NCBI RefSeq assembly: GCF_000741285.1
Contig: NZ_JGZE01000011.1
Location: 113 to 64,112 of the forward strand
DNA length: 64,000 nt
Direction of reading: 5' to 3'
Source of the DNA: Bifidobacterium mongoliense DSM 21395
GTDB lineage: Bacteria > Actinomycetota > Actinomycetes > Actinomycetales > Bifidobacteriaceae
The position numbers and the translations under genes are program-made. The notes under the pieces were generated by a model. That model searched no databases. It saw only the letters and a program-made list of their open reading frames with translations, and was not told where the DNA came from. Of the stretch, positions 53,773 to 63,933 are shown one piece after another; positions within the stretch are counted from its first letter, which is position 1, and the number at the start of each line of letters is the position of its first letter.

Positions 53773-55713
53773 TCACTCCTCCGCGGTTCGCTCGCCGTCG
53801 GCCTGCTCCACGGCAAGTTCACGTTCGGCCCGTGCCACGATCATGGTGCGCAGGGTTTCGGGGGCTACCGAGGTGATGCGCCTGGCGTGGGAGATGCAGA
53901 AGGCGACGAACCAGGAGTCGGAGGAAACCGTCAGGTGGACCTTCTCCCCCTCGCCGCACGGTTCCACGGTGGCGTCGGGCAGCTTCTTGATGAATTGCAG
54001 GTGCGGCCGATCGGTGATGAACACCGCCGCGGTGCCGTTGTCGAAGCCCCATGCGCGCAGTTCGGCGACCGGGGCGTCCGGGATGTCGAGTTTGGCCGCG
54101 GACTCCATGATGTCGGCGTGCTCGATCCTGGACAGGCGCAGCACCTGCCAAGCGAGATGGCGTCCGGTCCCGCGCGTGGAGCGCACGGCGGTCTTGATGA
54201 GATCCGCCTTGTCGTCCGGGATGGCGGCCGCGACGTCGGTCCACACGGCCGCGTAGTACACACCCTCGTCCACGAAGATCTTGGCGGGTGCCACGATCTT
54301 GCGGTGCGTGCGTCCGGCGCCGTCGGTGTATTCCATATCAAGCAGGGATTCGGTGTCGATGGCCCGCTTGACGATCGTGAAGCTGCGCGGTTCCATCTCG
54401 AACCCGGTCAGGCTCAGCCATGGGGTGCGGCCGGGTTCGACATGTTGGCGAAGACGCATGTAGAGCGACTGCGCCTGGGTGCGCTGGGCGTCGGGCAGGA
54501 TCGGCGAATGGGCCAGATAGCTCAACGAGGCGGTGAGCATGCTCAGGTACTGCTGGGAGATGCCCGCCAGGCGTTCGAGTCCCAGGGAGTTGGTGGCGGA
54601 GACGATGCCCTCGGTGTCCAGCAGGGACCAGTCGATGTCGAAGAACTGGCTGCCGGCCATCTCGCCGTCGTCGGAAACCGTGGTCAGCGTGTTGATGTCC
54701 TTGCGCAGCACGGTGATGTACTTCTTGAGTTCCTCGGGCGTGACGGGCGCACCGATGAAGCGTTCGGCCAGGTCGTCCAGCGAGTATTCCTCGCCCAGAT
54801 GGGCGGAGAGGAAGAGCATGAGCCTCAGCCGACGGTCGACTTCGCTGCCCGTCTGGAAGGCGGAGGACTTCTTCTGCTGGTCCTTGTCGTCGTCCTGCGT
54901 GGAGCCGTTCGCCCCTCGGCTGATCTCAGCGGGCACGACGGTGGCCCCGGCCTCGCCCCGTGAGGTGTCGGCCAGGGTGAACCGGGTTGCGGCCAACAGC
55001 CTGCGGCGCAACGCGGCCGCGGCCTCCGGTGGGTTGAGCACCGTGGCACCGGGGTGCTCGAGGACGAACATCGCCAGATCGTCGGAATCCGTATAGGCGA
55101 CGTTGAGATGTTCGCCGTCCACCTCGACCGTCGCGGCGAAACGTCTCGAATCGATGACTTTGACGAGCGCGTCGGGAATGGGTTGCGTCCCAAGCCCGGG
55201 CGCGATCGAATCCAGACCGAGTCCCGGAATCGGGGTCTGCGGCACACGCGGCGCAGTACGTGACACGTGTCGCTGGCTTTGCGGCTGTTCCTGACGCCGG
55301 GCAGCGGACGAGGAGATGGACATGGATCGTGCCAGATAGTTCGCCGCCGCCAGCACCGGCAGGTCTTCCTGGTTGAACCTGAGCCTCACCCGGGGTTCGT
55401 CACCGAGCTGCAGACGGTACGAGGCGAAATCCTGTCCCTCGGACTTCGAGGAGTATTCGGGCTGGCGCGATTCGATGGCGATGCCCATGGCGGCGAGCTT
55501 CGCGCGGTCCCGCTGGAACTGCTTCGCGAATGCCGCCTTCGCCGCCTGATCGGCCAACTCGCCGTAGGAGTCGGCGTAGGCCTTGACGCGCTGCGCTATC
55601 TGGCGTGAGGTCAGCCATTGTGGGAATGCGGATGACAATACGGCCAACACGTCAAGTTCGTGCTTGCCCCACTTGTCGGAAAACCGCCGTCTCCCATTAC
55701 TTCCCTCTGCCAT
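53773..55713 (-). CDS. WYL-domain regulator, PafB-PafC fusion type
   Basis: A single protein of 646 residues with two WYL regulator modules. The N-terminal module begins with a helix-turn-helix (WGKHELDVLAVLSSAFPQW, TSRQIAQRVKAY) and one WYL-like domain (about 160-255). The second begins RRLRLMLFLSAHLGEEYSLDDL near 290, its second WYL domain is near 460-560 (LDMEYTDGAGRTHRKIVAP). Mycobacterial PafB and PafC, separate proteins, activate the LexA-independent DNA-damage response; this would be the fused form. CGTGAGGACC precedes the ATG. Confidence 0.85.
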   Translation of the reverse strand: MAEGSNGRRRFSDKWGKHELDVLAVLSSAFPQWLTSRQIAQRVKAYADSYGELADQAAKAAFAKQFQRDRAKLAAMGIAIESRQPEYSSKSEGQDFASYRLQLGDEPRVRLRFNQEDLPVLAAANYLARSMSISSSAARRQEQPQSQRHVSRTAPRVPQTPIPGLGLDSIAPGLGTQPIPDALVKVIDSRRFAATVEVDGEHLNVAYTDSDDLAMFVLEHPGATVLNPPEAAAALRRRLLAATRFTLADTSRGEAGATVVPAEISRGANGSTQDDDKDQQKKSSAFQTGSEVDRRLRLMLFLSAHLGEEYSLDDLAERFIGAPVTPEELKKYITVLRKDINTLTTVSDDGEMAGSQFFDIDWSLLDTEGIVSATNSLGLERLAGISQQYLSMLTASLSYLAHSPILPDAQRTQAQSLYMRLRQHVEPGRTPWLSLTGFEMEPRSFTIVKRAIDTESLLDMEYTDGAGRTHRKIVAPAKIFVDEGVYYAAVWTDVAAAIPDDKADLIKTAVRSTRGTGRHLAWQVLRLSRIEHADIMESAAKLDIPDAPVAELRAWGFDNGTAAVFITDRPHLQFIKKLPDATVEPCGEGEKVHLTVSSDSWFVAFCISHARRITSVAPETLRTMIVARAERELAVEQADGERTAEE

Positions 55714-55744
55714 TGGTCCTCACGTATCGTTATCGTTTCGTTAT

Positions 55745-55768
55745 AGTGCGCGCCAAGTGATGCGCACT
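55745..55768. promoter_or_regulatory. Inverted repeat in front of the PafBC-type gene
   Basis: AGTGCGC (55745-55751) and GCGCACT (55762-55768) are perfect inverted 7-mers, 10 nt apart. They lie 31 nt before the start of the regulator gene. A site for self-regulation is possible but untested. Confidence 0.35.
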
Positions 55769-55844
55769 TCTCTCTATACTAGGTGCTTTTCGCAGGCGAT
55801 GACACCAATTTATCAAATTCGACGTTTTTCCGTGCTTGGCTGAA

Positions 55845-55877
55845 CCCCGCGCGTTGACGGGGGTGTCCGGCGCGGGG
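55845..55877 (-). terminator. Hairpin after the UTP-glucose-1-phosphate uridylyltransferase gene
   Basis: On the minus strand CCCCGCGC (55877-55870) begins right after the stop codon and pairs with GCGCGGGG (55852-55845), then TT. The T tract is short. Confidence 0.5.
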
Positions 55878-57311
55878 CTACTCGAACCAGTCGTCGGGCT
55901 CGACGCCCTGCGGGCCCACGAACTCGCCGTTGGGTACATAGCTGGGACGGTCCTGATCCTCGAGGACGGCGTCGCCGTAGAAGGCCACGTTCTGACCAAA
56001 GGTCCAATCGCCATGGATCGTCACGGAATTCGCGGCCGCCAGCGAGGGTATGGAGTACGGGAAGCGCTCGTTGAAATCGTTGATGCGCTTGTAATACCGG
56101 GAATCGAGGGAGACGGACGGGAAGAGGTAGTTGCCGTCTTCCATCTCGTAGGAGTCCGTGAGATGGAAGCGGTCCGAGCGCATGATGAGCAGATCGTCGG
56201 TCGTCTTGACCGGGAGGAAACGCATGCGGTCCACCTGCACGCAGATCGCGCCGTCGAACAAGCCGATCGCGGCGCCCATCGCGGTTTCCAGTTGCACGAC
56301 CTTGTCGCTGGTGTCATCTGTGGGATCGACGGTCTTGTAGTTGCGGATCACGGGCAGGGGCAGCACGCCCTGGTACTGCTCGAGCTTCTCCTTGAGGGCG
56401 TCGATGCGGATCCAGATGCTGTTCGTGTTGAAGTAGGGGTGCTTGACGATGTCCTGAGCCGCAGCCTTATCCTCGTCGGCCACCTGCGTCATCTCGCGCA
56501 GCACCAAACGGCCGGTATGCGTGTCTCGCACGATGTGACCGCCCTTGCGGTCGGCCTCGGTGCGCACCGCCACTTCGACCATGAACGGGGCTCCCGTGTT
56601 CTCGAAGTGCTGGGCGAGCGTGCGCGACGGGCGGGCCCCCAGGTTGTCGGAGTTCGAGATGAACAGGTATTTGAAGCCCTTGCTCTGGAGCGTGTCAAGC
56701 AGCCCTGATTCCCAGATGCTTGCATAGACGTCGCCGTGCCCGGGCGGGCACCACTCGAGATCGGGGTGTTTGGGGCAGGTCGCCGGCTCCCCCGTCTCGG
56801 CGTCGATCTTCGGTTCCTGATGCTGCAGGATCTCCATCGGGATGTCGCGTTGCACGAACGCCGGATTGCGATGCAACACCCGCATCGTGTCATCGGAGGT
56901 GCGGAACGAATTCATGAAGGTCAGTGGCAGCGCGACGTCGAGTCGCTGACGCGCCGTGAGCACCTGTCCGATGATGATGTCGATGAACCGCATCTGGCGT
57001 GCCTTGTGGCGGCGCACCGGGATGAGCGATTTCGCCGATTCCAATCCCATGGAGGTGCCCAGTCCGCCGTTGAGCTTGAGGAAGGCCGTTTTCGCGAAGG
57101 CGTTGATCGCCTTGGTGTGGTCGATCGTGGCGTAGACATCGTGGAAGCTGGGCACATCGGTCAGCGGTTCGACGTCGTGTTCGCGTATCCATGCGCCTTG
57201 GGCGTCATTGCGCCACTCGTGGTACACATTCTTGAACTGGTTGATCGACAATTCGCTCATGCCGCGTTCGCGCATTTTGTCCGCAGAACGCTGGAAGGCC
57301 TCATCTGCCAT
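55878..57311 (-). CDS. UTP-glucose-1-phosphate uridylyltransferase (eukaryotic type)
   Basis: Makes UDP-glucose for cell-wall sugars and galactose metabolism via the Leloir-like pathway of bifidobacteria. The 477 residues belong to the eukaryotic-like UDPGP family rather than the bacterial GalU: KLNGGLGTSMGLESAKSLIP is the nucleotide-binding signature, followed by FMNSFRTSDDT, LEWCPPGHGDVY and ISNSDNLGA. The C-terminal beta-helix part holds VTIHGDWTFG. Start ATG at 57311 with AGAAGGGACTGAATC upstream. Monocistronic, ending in a hairpin. Confidence 0.92.
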   Translation of the reverse strand: MADEAFQRSADKMRERGMSELSINQFKNVYHEWRNDAQGAWIREHDVEPLTDVPSFHDVYATIDHTKAINAFAKTAFLKLNGGLGTSMGLESAKSLIPVRRHKARQMRFIDIIIGQVLTARQRLDVALPLTFMNSFRTSDDTMRVLHRNPAFVQRDIPMEILQHQEPKIDAETGEPATCPKHPDLEWCPPGHGDVYASIWESGLLDTLQSKGFKYLFISNSDNLGARPSRTLAQHFENTGAPFMVEVAVRTEADRKGGHIVRDTHTGRLVLREMTQVADEDKAAAQDIVKHPYFNTNSIWIRIDALKEKLEQYQGVLPLPVIRNYKTVDPTDDTSDKVVQLETAMGAAIGLFDGAICVQVDRMRFLPVKTTDDLLIMRSDRFHLTDSYEMEDGNYLFPSVSLDSRYYKRINDFNERFPYSIPSLAAANSVTIHGDWTFGQNVAFYGDAVLEDQDRPSYVPNGEFVGPQGVEPDDWFE

Positions 57312-57386
57312 GATTCAGTCCCTTCTGGATAGGTCAATGGCCACCATTGTATCTCCTGCCCGCTTCGTGGTGGGCGATCGCAATAT

Positions 57387-57425
57387 GAAAAGGCCGGAAC
57401 CGCTGGACTACCAACGATTCCGGCC
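57387..57425 (-). terminator. Rho-independent terminator of tRNA-Pro
   Basis: On the minus strand GGCCGGAA (57425-57418) pairs with TTCCGGCC (57399-57392) and is followed by TTTTC. It starts 8 nt after the tRNA. Confidence 0.88.
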
Positions 57426-57432
57426 ACTCTCG

Positions 57433-57506
<74 letters not shown>

Positions 57507-57603
57507 AACAGTGCTGTACGCACCGAGAAGACAACTTAGCACACCCGCCCGCCATCACGCAAACGACGCGCCGGTTGCGGGTGCGCTCTTCGGGGTATGA
57601 CTA

Positions 57604-59730
57604 TCAGCGCTTGTTCTTCTCCCTGATGTGCACGGAGATCTGCATGGGCGTGCCGGCGAAGCCGAACTCCTCACGCAGTGAGCGCTCGATGAATCGACGG
57701 TACCCGTGCTCGAGGAACCCGGTGGCGAAGATCACGAAGCGCGGAGGGCGGGTGGAGGCCTGTGTGGCGAACAGGATGCGGGGTTGCTTTCCACCGCGCA
57801 GGGGGTGGGGATGCGCCGACTGCAGGGTGCCCAGGAAGGAGTTGAGCTTCCCTGTCGGGATGCGCTGGTCCCAGGAGTCGAGCGCCTCCCGCATCGCCTC
57901 GGCGAGCCGGTTGGTATGCCATCCGGTGAGTGCGGAGAGATTGACGCGACGCGCCCAGGTGACTCGTTCGAATTCCGTCTGCCAGAGGCGTTCGAGCCGC
58001 TGGCGGTCGAATTCATCCATGAGGTCCCATTTGTTGAACACCAGGACGATCGCGCGGCCGGCGTCCACCGCCTGGCTCATGACCTTGAGATCCTGATCCG
58101 AAATCGGCTGGGAAGCGTCGAACAGGATGAGCGCGAGTTCGGAGCGTTCGATGGCGGCCTCGGTGCGCAGCGAGGAGTAGTACTCCGCGCCCGAAAGCTT
58201 GTGCACGCGGCGCTTGATGCCGGCCGTGTCGATGAACAGCCACTGTTCGCCGTCCACGGCGATGACCTCATCGACGGGGTCGCGCGTCGTGCCCGCCAGA
58301 TCGTTGACGACTGACCGTTCCTCGTGGGCCAACTCGTTGAGCAGCGAGGATTTGCCCACGTTGGGCCGGCCGACGAGCGCCACGCGACGCAGGCCGTCGG
58401 GCGTGAGGAACCCGGAGGTCCGCTCGGCCTTCTTCAGGGTCTCCAAGGCCACATCGAGCAGGTCGCCGACACCGTGCCCGTGCATGGCGGAGACGGGGTG
58501 GGGTTCCCCCAGGCCGAGCTTCCAGAATTCCGCGGCCATGTATTCGCCGGAGTAGTCGTCGATCTTATTGACCGTGACAATGACCGGTTTGCCCGCCTCA
58601 CGCAGCATGCGCACGATGTGCTCGTCGGTGGCGGTGACGCCCACCTGGCCGTCGACCACCAGGATCACGACGTCGCTGAGACGCACGGCCACCTGGGCCT
58701 GGTCGGCGATGGCGGATTCGATCCCTTCGACGTCGGCTTCCCAGCCGCCGGTGTCCACGAGCTTGAAGTCGTTGCCCGCCCATTCGGCGTCGTAGCTCAC
58801 CCGGTCCCGGGTCACCCCGGGCGTGTCCTCCACCACGGCGACGCGGCGGCCCAGGATACGGTTCACGAGCGTGGATTTGCCCACGTTGGGCCGCCCCACG
58901 ACGGCCAGGACGCCCACGGCCTTCGGCCCCGTCCCGGATTGTCCGCCCATACGCGTCGGCGAGGCGACCAGTTGGCGATCCTCGTCATCGAGGTCGTAGC
59001 CCTCGAGATTGGCGGCGTAGGTGTGGTAGTCCTGCTCCTCGATGGCGTCCCGCACGAGCGAGATCAGGCTGTCGAGCGTCTGCTCGAAGGTCAGATCCGA
59101 ATTGTCCAGCGTGGTGACGCCGTCACCGGCCTTGAGGAAGCTGGTGACCTGCGAATCGGCCTTGTCGCGCGCGGCGACGTTGTCGGCCCCGGTGCCTTTC
59201 ACGGCCTGGCCGGTACGCCGGGCCTGACGCACCTCCTCGCGGGCGGTGAGCAGTACGCGCACCTCGGCCTCGGGCGCCACGACGGTCGTGATGTCACGGC
59301 CCTCCGCGACGATCCCCGCGCCGTGCGAATACGATTCCTCGGTACGTTCCCGTTCGATGTACGCGCGCTGCGCGGCGATGAGCACGTGGCGCACCGGGAT
59401 GATGCCTGAAACGGCCGACACCCGGGAGGAGACCTCCGACGAACGGATCGCCTCGCTGATGTCGGTGCCGTCGGCCATCACCTTGGGGTCGCCGGGGTCG
59501 ACGCTGATCTCGAAGTGCCCTCCGGTGAAGAAATCACCGACCGTCTCGGTGACGGCCTGCTCGTCGAGATCCCCCGCGTCGAGATCGATGCCCTGGTGCA
59601 GGCACCACCACGCGCAGGCGCGATACATGGCGCCGGTGTCGAGGTAGGCGAAGTCGAAGTATGAGGCCAAGGCCCGGGACGTGCTGGATTTGCCGACCCC
59701 GGCGGGGCCGTCGATGGCGACTCGTATCAC
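57604..59730 (-). CDS. der: Cytidylate kinase-GTPase Der fusion
   Basis: One protein of 708 residues with two enzymes. Residues 1 to about 230 are cytidylate kinase ([41 protein letters not shown]). The remainder is Der/EngA, a ribosome-assembly GTPase with two G domains: [12 protein letters not shown] (first G1) with DTPG and NKID, and [12 protein letters not shown] (second G1) with DTAGI and NKWD, then the C-terminal KH-like domain. The fusion is known in Bifidobacterium. Its start overlaps the rluB stop by 4 bp. Confidence 0.96.
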   Translation of the reverse strand: MIRVAIDGPAGVGKSSTSRALASYFDFAYLDTGAMYRACAWWCLHQGIDLDAGDLDEQAVTETVGDFFTGGHFEISVDPGDPKVMADGTDISEAIRSSEVSSRVSAVSGIIPVRHVLIAAQRAYIERERTEESYSHGAGIVAEGRDITTVVAPEAEVRVLLTAREEVRQARRTGQAVKGTGADNVAARDKADSQVTSFLKAGDGVTTLDNSDLTFEQTLDSLISLVRDAIEEQDYHTYAANLEGYDLDDEDRQLVASPTRMGGQSGTGPKAVGVLAVVGRPNVGKSTLVNRILGRRVAVVEDTPGVTRDRVSYDAEWAGNDFKLVDTGGWEADVEGIESAIADQAQVAVRLSDVVILVVDGQVGVTATDEHIVRMLREAGKPVIVTVNKIDDYSGEYMAAEFWKLGLGEPHPVSAMHGHGVGDLLDVALETLKKAERTSGFLTPDGLRRVALVGRPNVGKSSLLNELAHEERSVVNDLAGTTRDPVDEVIAVDGEQWLFIDTAGIKRRVHKLSGAEYYSSLRTEAAIERSELALILFDASQPISDQDLKVMSQAVDAGRAIVLVFNKWDLMDEFDRQRLERLWQTEFERVTWARRVNLSALTGWHTNRLAEAMREALDSWDQRIPTGKLNSFLGTLQSAHPHPLRGGKQPRILFATQASTRPPRFVIFATGFLEHGYRRFIERSLREEFGFAGTPMQISVHIREKNKR

Positions 59731-60500
59731 AGTCCCACCTCCTTGGACAGTGAGCGAACCTCGGTCACGGACAGCACGCGGTAGGAACCGGGCTTGAGGT
59801 CACCGAGCTTGATCGGACCGATCTGCGTGCGCACCAGCCGTTTGACCGGGAAGCCGATGGCGCCGAAGATGCGGCGCACGATACGGTTCTTTCCCGAATG
59901 CAGCACGACCTTGACGATCGTGGTGTCGCGATTGCCGTCGATGATCGCGCAGTGATCGAGTTTGATCAGCCCGTCATCGAGACGCACGCCTTGGGAGACC
60001 AGACGACGGCACACATTGCCACCGATGCGGCCCTCGAGGGTCGCGATGTAGGTCTTCTCCACCTCGTAGCGCGGGTGCATCACGTGCTGGCTGAGCTCGC
60101 CGTCGTTGGTCATGAGGATGAGTCCCTCGGAGTCGTAATCCAGGCGACCCATATGGAAGATGCGCTCGTAGCGGTCCCCCACGATGTCGCGCAACGTGAA
60201 ACGGCCCTTGGGGTCGTCCATGGTGCTCAGGACCCGCTTGGGCTTGTTGAGCGCCAGGGTGATATGCCGGGTGTCGAGACGGATGCGCGACCCGTCGACC
60301 CTGATCTGCTGCTGACCCGGGTCGACACGGGTCCCCAATTCGGTCGTCAGCTCGCCGTCGACCTCGACGCGACCCTCCTGGATGATCTCCTCGCATTTGC
60401 GACGGGAACCGAAGCCGGCCTGCGCCAGCAGCTTCTGTAGTCTGATTCCCTCGTTATTGCGGGCATGCGTCTTTTCGGCGCGTTCATATGCGTTCGGCAT
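59727..60500 (-). CDS. rluB: 23S/16S rRNA pseudouridine synthase (RluB/RsuA family)
   Basis: An S4-domain pseudouridine synthase of 257 residues. The S4 part is [21 protein letters not shown], the catalytic motif [17 protein letters not shown] carries the Asp, and the end has [32 protein letters not shown] precedes the ATG at 60500. It is overlapped by the start of cmk-der, the usual rluB-cmk-der order. The scpA and scpB genes that often stand upstream are not seen before it. Confidence 0.93.
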   Translation of the reverse strand: MPNAYERAEKTHARNNEGIRLQKLLAQAGFGSRRKCEEIIQEGRVEVDGELTTELGTRVDPGQQQIRVDGSRIRLDTRHITLALNKPKRVLSTMDDPKGRFTLRDIVGDRYERIFHMGRLDYDSEGLILMTNDGELSQHVMHPRYEVEKTYIATLEGRIGGNVCRRLVSQGVRLDDGLIKLDHCAIIDGNRDTTIVKVVLHSGKNRIVRRIFGAIGFPVKRLVRTQIGPIKLGDLKPGSYRVLSVTEVRSLSKEVGL

Positions 60501-60791
60501 CGTTCTCCCAACGTGGCCTGGGCTCGCACGTTTCCCCAGGGAGACGTGCGGCTGTGAATAACAACAAATGGATGGCCGGCACGCCGCGGTCGAACCGGGT
60601 CGATGGGCCACTCACCAGCATATCGCATCCCCTGGGCGGGAACGATGTCGTCGAGCCGGTGCGCGCCGCCGACCCGGGAACACCCTGGTGCACTCCCCCG
60701 TCGTGCTCACCGGATGGCCGGAGCGGGGCCTGCTAGTATGTGGGTTTGCCCGGTGGAGGACTATCCGCCGGTATTCAGACGAAGGATGATG
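60501..60791. other. Divergent intergenic region, rluB and MIP channel
   Basis: No gene is convincing in these 291 bp. A TAGTAT at 60734-60739 could be a -10 box of the channel gene, without a clear -35. The rluB promoter is not apparent. Confidence 0.35.
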
Positions 60792-61865
60792 ATGACGCAA
60801 ATCGATGCACAACGTCTCGCGACAGGGCAAGACGATGATACGAATCCGACGGTGACGCCGGTGCCCCCCACCCGTCGGTCGGGTGGCCGGGGGATGTGGA
60901 TGGCTGCCGGAGGGGAACTGCTCGGCAGCTTCCTCGTCTGCTTCGCCATCTACACGGCCTATGTGTTCGGTACGCCGCTGTACGGCACCAATCTGGCGTT
61001 CATCGCCATCGCCACCGGTGTGGCCTACGGTGTGGTGACGCTGGTGTTCAGCGCGTTCAGCAAGGTGCAGCTCAATCCCGCGGTCACGCTGGCCGCGGTG
61101 CTTGGTTCACGCACCCGCCCGCTCGACGGTCTGCTGTACGTCGTCGCCCAGCTCATCGGAGCGCTCGCCGCAGGCGCGCTGTTCCGAGGCCTGCTGCCGC
61201 TGTCGCAGACCTTGACCAGCAAGCTGTGGCTCGCCTTTGCCGTCAACGGTTTTGACAAGGGCTCCGTGTCGGCCACGGCACTCAATGGTGCGGGCGCCCA
61301 TTTCGGCATCATGATCGCCATCGTCGTCGAGCTCGTCGCCTCGCTGATCATCGTGGCCATGTTCATGCGCGGCACCGACGATGAGGACGGTTCCACGCAA
61401 CGATACGCCGCCGGCATGGGTCTGGCCTACGGTCTGGGTGCGGCCATCACCTTCCCGGTGAGCGGCGCCGCCCTCAACCCCGCGCGGGCCACGGGCATCG
61501 CGGTCTTCGCGCAGGGCCAGGGTCTCGGCGCCGAACCGCTGGGCCAGCTGTGGGTCTTCTGGGTCGCTCCGGTGTTGGCGGCCGCCATCGTCTCGTTGGT
61601 CGTCGTCGGACGCGAGATCGTCTCCGGTGGACGGATCGAGACCGAGTCCCACGATGACGGCGAAGACGTCAAAGTGTATGACTCCGAGGATCCCCAGGCC
61701 TATGCGGGCATGGTCGCCGGTGTGGATGACCAGTATGACGCTCAGGGGTATGGGGCGCAGCGGAACGGCGCGGAGATGAGCTCAGGAGAGCAGATGGATG
61801 CTGAAGTAGAGCAGCAGCAGTCCCAGACCGAGTCCGATGCCGACGAAGGCGTCGAAACGCACTGA
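60792..61865 (+). CDS. MIP-family channel protein (aquaporin/glycerol facilitator)
   Basis: Six-helix membrane channel of 357 residues. The two NPA boxes are QLNPAV (95-97) and LNPARA (229-231). A residue-rich lead of about 35 and a long acidic, Gln/Glu-rich tail (from about 285) extend the channel at both ends. Water or small solute transport is likely; the NPA-flanking residues (P-A-R-A-T-G) do not settle water versus glycerol. GAAGG upstream supports the ATG at 60792; two ATGs precede it. Its 3' end overlaps the convergent DUF3017 gene by 84 bp. Confidence 0.86.
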   Translation: MTQIDAQRLATGQDDDTNPTVTPVPPTRRSGGRGMWMAAGGELLGSFLVCFAIYTAYVFGTPLYGTNLAFIAIATGVAYGVVTLVFSAFSKVQLNPAVTLAAVLGSRTRPLDGLLYVVAQLIGALAAGALFRGLLPLSQTLTSKLWLAFAVNGFDKGSVSATALNGAGAHFGIMIAIVVELVASLIIVAMFMRGTDDEDGSTQRYAAGMGLAYGLGAAITFPVSGAALNPARATGIAVFAQGQGLGAEPLGQLWVFWVAPVLAAAIVSLVVVGREIVSGGRIETESHDDGEDVKVYDSEDPQAYAGMVAGVDDQYDAQGYGAQRNGAEMSSGEQMDAEVEQQQSQTESDADEGVETH

Positions 61866-62069
61866 ACGCACCTTCCATGGACTGCGCTCACGCAAGAGTA
61901 AGCGCAGCAATCCGGTAACGATGGCCGTCGCGGCGAGTATCGCCGTGGCGGCCATCTCGTATCCCAGCGCCGCCACGACAACCGTGATGACGGCCAGCGC
62001 CGCCACGATCCATTCAAAGGCAGGACGGCCCTCATGCGTCTCGGAGACGAACGGATGCTTGATGCTCAT
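61782..62069 (-). CDS. DUF3017 small membrane protein
   Basis: A 95-residue protein with three helices (FEWIVAALAVITVVVAALG, MAATAILAATAIVTGLLRLL and FDAFVGIGLGLGLLLLYFSI). DUF3017 genes in actinobacteria are found near purH or folD, and it follows purH here too, which supports the call. AGGAGGT 5 nt before the ATG at 62069 is strong. The 3' end overlaps the convergent MIP gene. Function unknown. Confidence 0.85.
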   Translation of the reverse strand: MSIKHPFVSETHEGRPAFEWIVAALAVITVVVAALGYEMAATAILAATAIVTGLLRLLLRERSPWKVRSVRFDAFVGIGLGLGLLLLYFSIHLLS

Positions 62070-62271
62070 GAGACCTCCTGCCGTCAAGGATGACGGCCAA
62101 TCGATATCGGGCAACCATGATGATCGAACGGTGTCGTTCATGGTTGACGGTGACCGTCGTGTGGCGATCGACCACTTGGCCCGGTGCCCCGCGGGACTTG
62201 TCCATCCGTTCTTCCGCTCGTTGTTTTGTCGGTGTATCGAGCGGGAGACGGTACGGGAGGGCACTGGTCAC

Positions 62272-63933
62272 TCAGTGGAAGAAGTGCCTGGTTCCGGTGG
62301 TGTACATGGTCACACCGGTCTCTCGGGCCGCGGCGAACACCGCCTCGTCACGGATCGAGCCTCCCGGCTGCACGATGGCCGTCACACCGGCATCGATGAG
62401 CACCTGGGCGCCGTCGGGGAACGGGAAGAAGGCGTCGGATGCCGCCACCGATCCCTGTGAGCGGTTGGCGCCGTCGGCGAGGGTGTTGGCCCGGTCCACC
62501 GCGAGATGACAGGAGTCGACCCGATTGACCTGGCCCATGCCGATGCCGACGGTGGCCTGGTCGTGCGCGAGGAGAATGGCGTTGGACTTCACGCAGCGCA
62601 CGGCCCGCCATGCGAAGGTCAAATCGCGCATCGTCGCCTCGTCTGCGGCCTCGCCGGACACCAGGGTCCAGTTGGCGTGGTCGTCACCCGGAGCGTCGAT
62701 GCGGTCGGTGCTCTGTACGAGGATGCCGCCATTGATGTCCCGGAATTGGATGGCCGTGTGGGGTGGCTGGTCGACCGTCAGGATGCGCAGGTTCTTCTTC
62801 TTGGTCTGCAGGAGATGCAGGGCCTCGGGTTCGTAGTCCGGGGCGACGATGACCTCGGTGAAGATCGGTCGGACCTGCTCGGCCATCGCCAGGGTGACCG
62901 TGGTATTCGCCGCAATGACCCCGCCGTAGGCGCTCATCGGGTCGCAGGCGTGCGCCTTGCGGTGGGCCTCGGCCACATCGCTGCCCAATCCCAGACCGCA
63001 GGGGTTGTTGTGTTTGACCACGGCGACGGCGATATGGGGGGCGAAATCCCATACGGCGCGCCATGCGGCGTCCGCATCCACATAGTTGTTGTAGCTCATG
63101 GGCTTGCCGCCGAGCTGCCGGGCGTGGGCGAAGCCATGCTGATCGAGCGGATCGACGTAGAGTGCCGCCTGCTGATGCGGGTTCTCTCCGTATCGCAACA
63201 GGTGCGCCCGGTCCCAGGTGCGGGTGAACGCAGCCGGGAAGAGGTCGTTGTCGGGTTGCCCACCCGCCGGAGCGTGGCCTTCGTCCGAAGCCGTGCCCAC
63301 GGTTGCGGGGATTTCACCGAGCGTGGCCGGTTTCGGCCAGTGCGTGGCCGTCCATTCCCTGATGGTCGCGTCGTAGGCCGCCGTGTGCGCGAACGCCTTC
63401 GCGGCGAGCCAGCGCCGTTCCTCGAGGCTGAAACCGGAGCCGTCGGCGACGCGGGCGGCGATGAGCGCATAGTCGTCCGGGTCGGTGATGACGGCGACGC
63501 TTGCACTGTTCTTCGCGGCGCCTCGGACCATGGAGGGGCCGCCGATGTCGATCTTCTCGATGACGGACGCGTCATCCGCTCCCGATCGCACCGTGTCGGC
63601 GAATGGGTAGAGGTTCACGATGACGGCGTCGAAGGGCTGCACGTCGAGCCTGCGCAGCTGTTCCGCGTGGTCGTCGTTGGTCATGTCCGCGAGAATGCCC
63701 GCATGGATATGGGGGTCGAGCGTTTTGACGCGGCCATCGAGGCATTCGGGGAATCCCGTCACGTCGCTCACGTCGGTGACCGTCACGCCCAGAGAGCGCA
63801 GGGTCTTGGCCGTGGAACCGGTCGAGACGACCGCCGTTCCGGCATTGATGAAGGCCTTCGCGAGGTCTTCGAGTCCGTCCTTATGGAAGACGGAGACCAG
63901 AACCCTTCGTATCGGTCGATGTGTTGTCGTCAT
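62272..63933 (-). CDS. purH: Bifunctional AICAR formyltransferase / IMP cyclohydrolase
   Basis: Last two steps of purine synthesis, 553 residues. The IMP cyclohydrolase domain is N-terminal ([56 protein letters not shown]) and the AICAR transformylase domain follows ([54 protein letters not shown]). AAGGAGGTCCACG precedes the ATG at 63933. It uses AICAR, a by-product of the HisF step encoded in this window. A DUF3017 gene follows on the same strand. Confidence 0.97.
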   Translation of the reverse strand: MTTTHRPIRRVLVSVFHKDGLEDLAKAFINAGTAVVSTGSTAKTLRSLGVTVTDVSDVTGFPECLDGRVKTLDPHIHAGILADMTNDDHAEQLRRLDVQPFDAVIVNLYPFADTVRSGADDASVIEKIDIGGPSMVRGAAKNSASVAVITDPDDYALIAARVADGSGFSLEERRWLAAKAFAHTAAYDATIREWTATHWPKPATLGEIPATVGTASDEGHAPAGGQPDNDLFPAAFTRTWDRAHLLRYGENPHQQAALYVDPLDQHGFAHARQLGGKPMSYNNYVDADAAWRAVWDFAPHIAVAVVKHNNPCGLGLGSDVAEAHRKAHACDPMSAYGGVIAANTTVTLAMAEQVRPIFTEVIVAPDYEPEALHLLQTKKKNLRILTVDQPPHTAIQFRDINGGILVQSTDRIDAPGDDHANWTLVSGEAADEATMRDLTFAWRAVRCVKSNAILLAHDQATVGIGMGQVNRVDSCHLAVDRANTLADGANRSQGSVAASDAFFPFPDGAQVLIDAGVTAIVQPGGSIRDEAVFAAARETGVTMYTTGTRHFFH

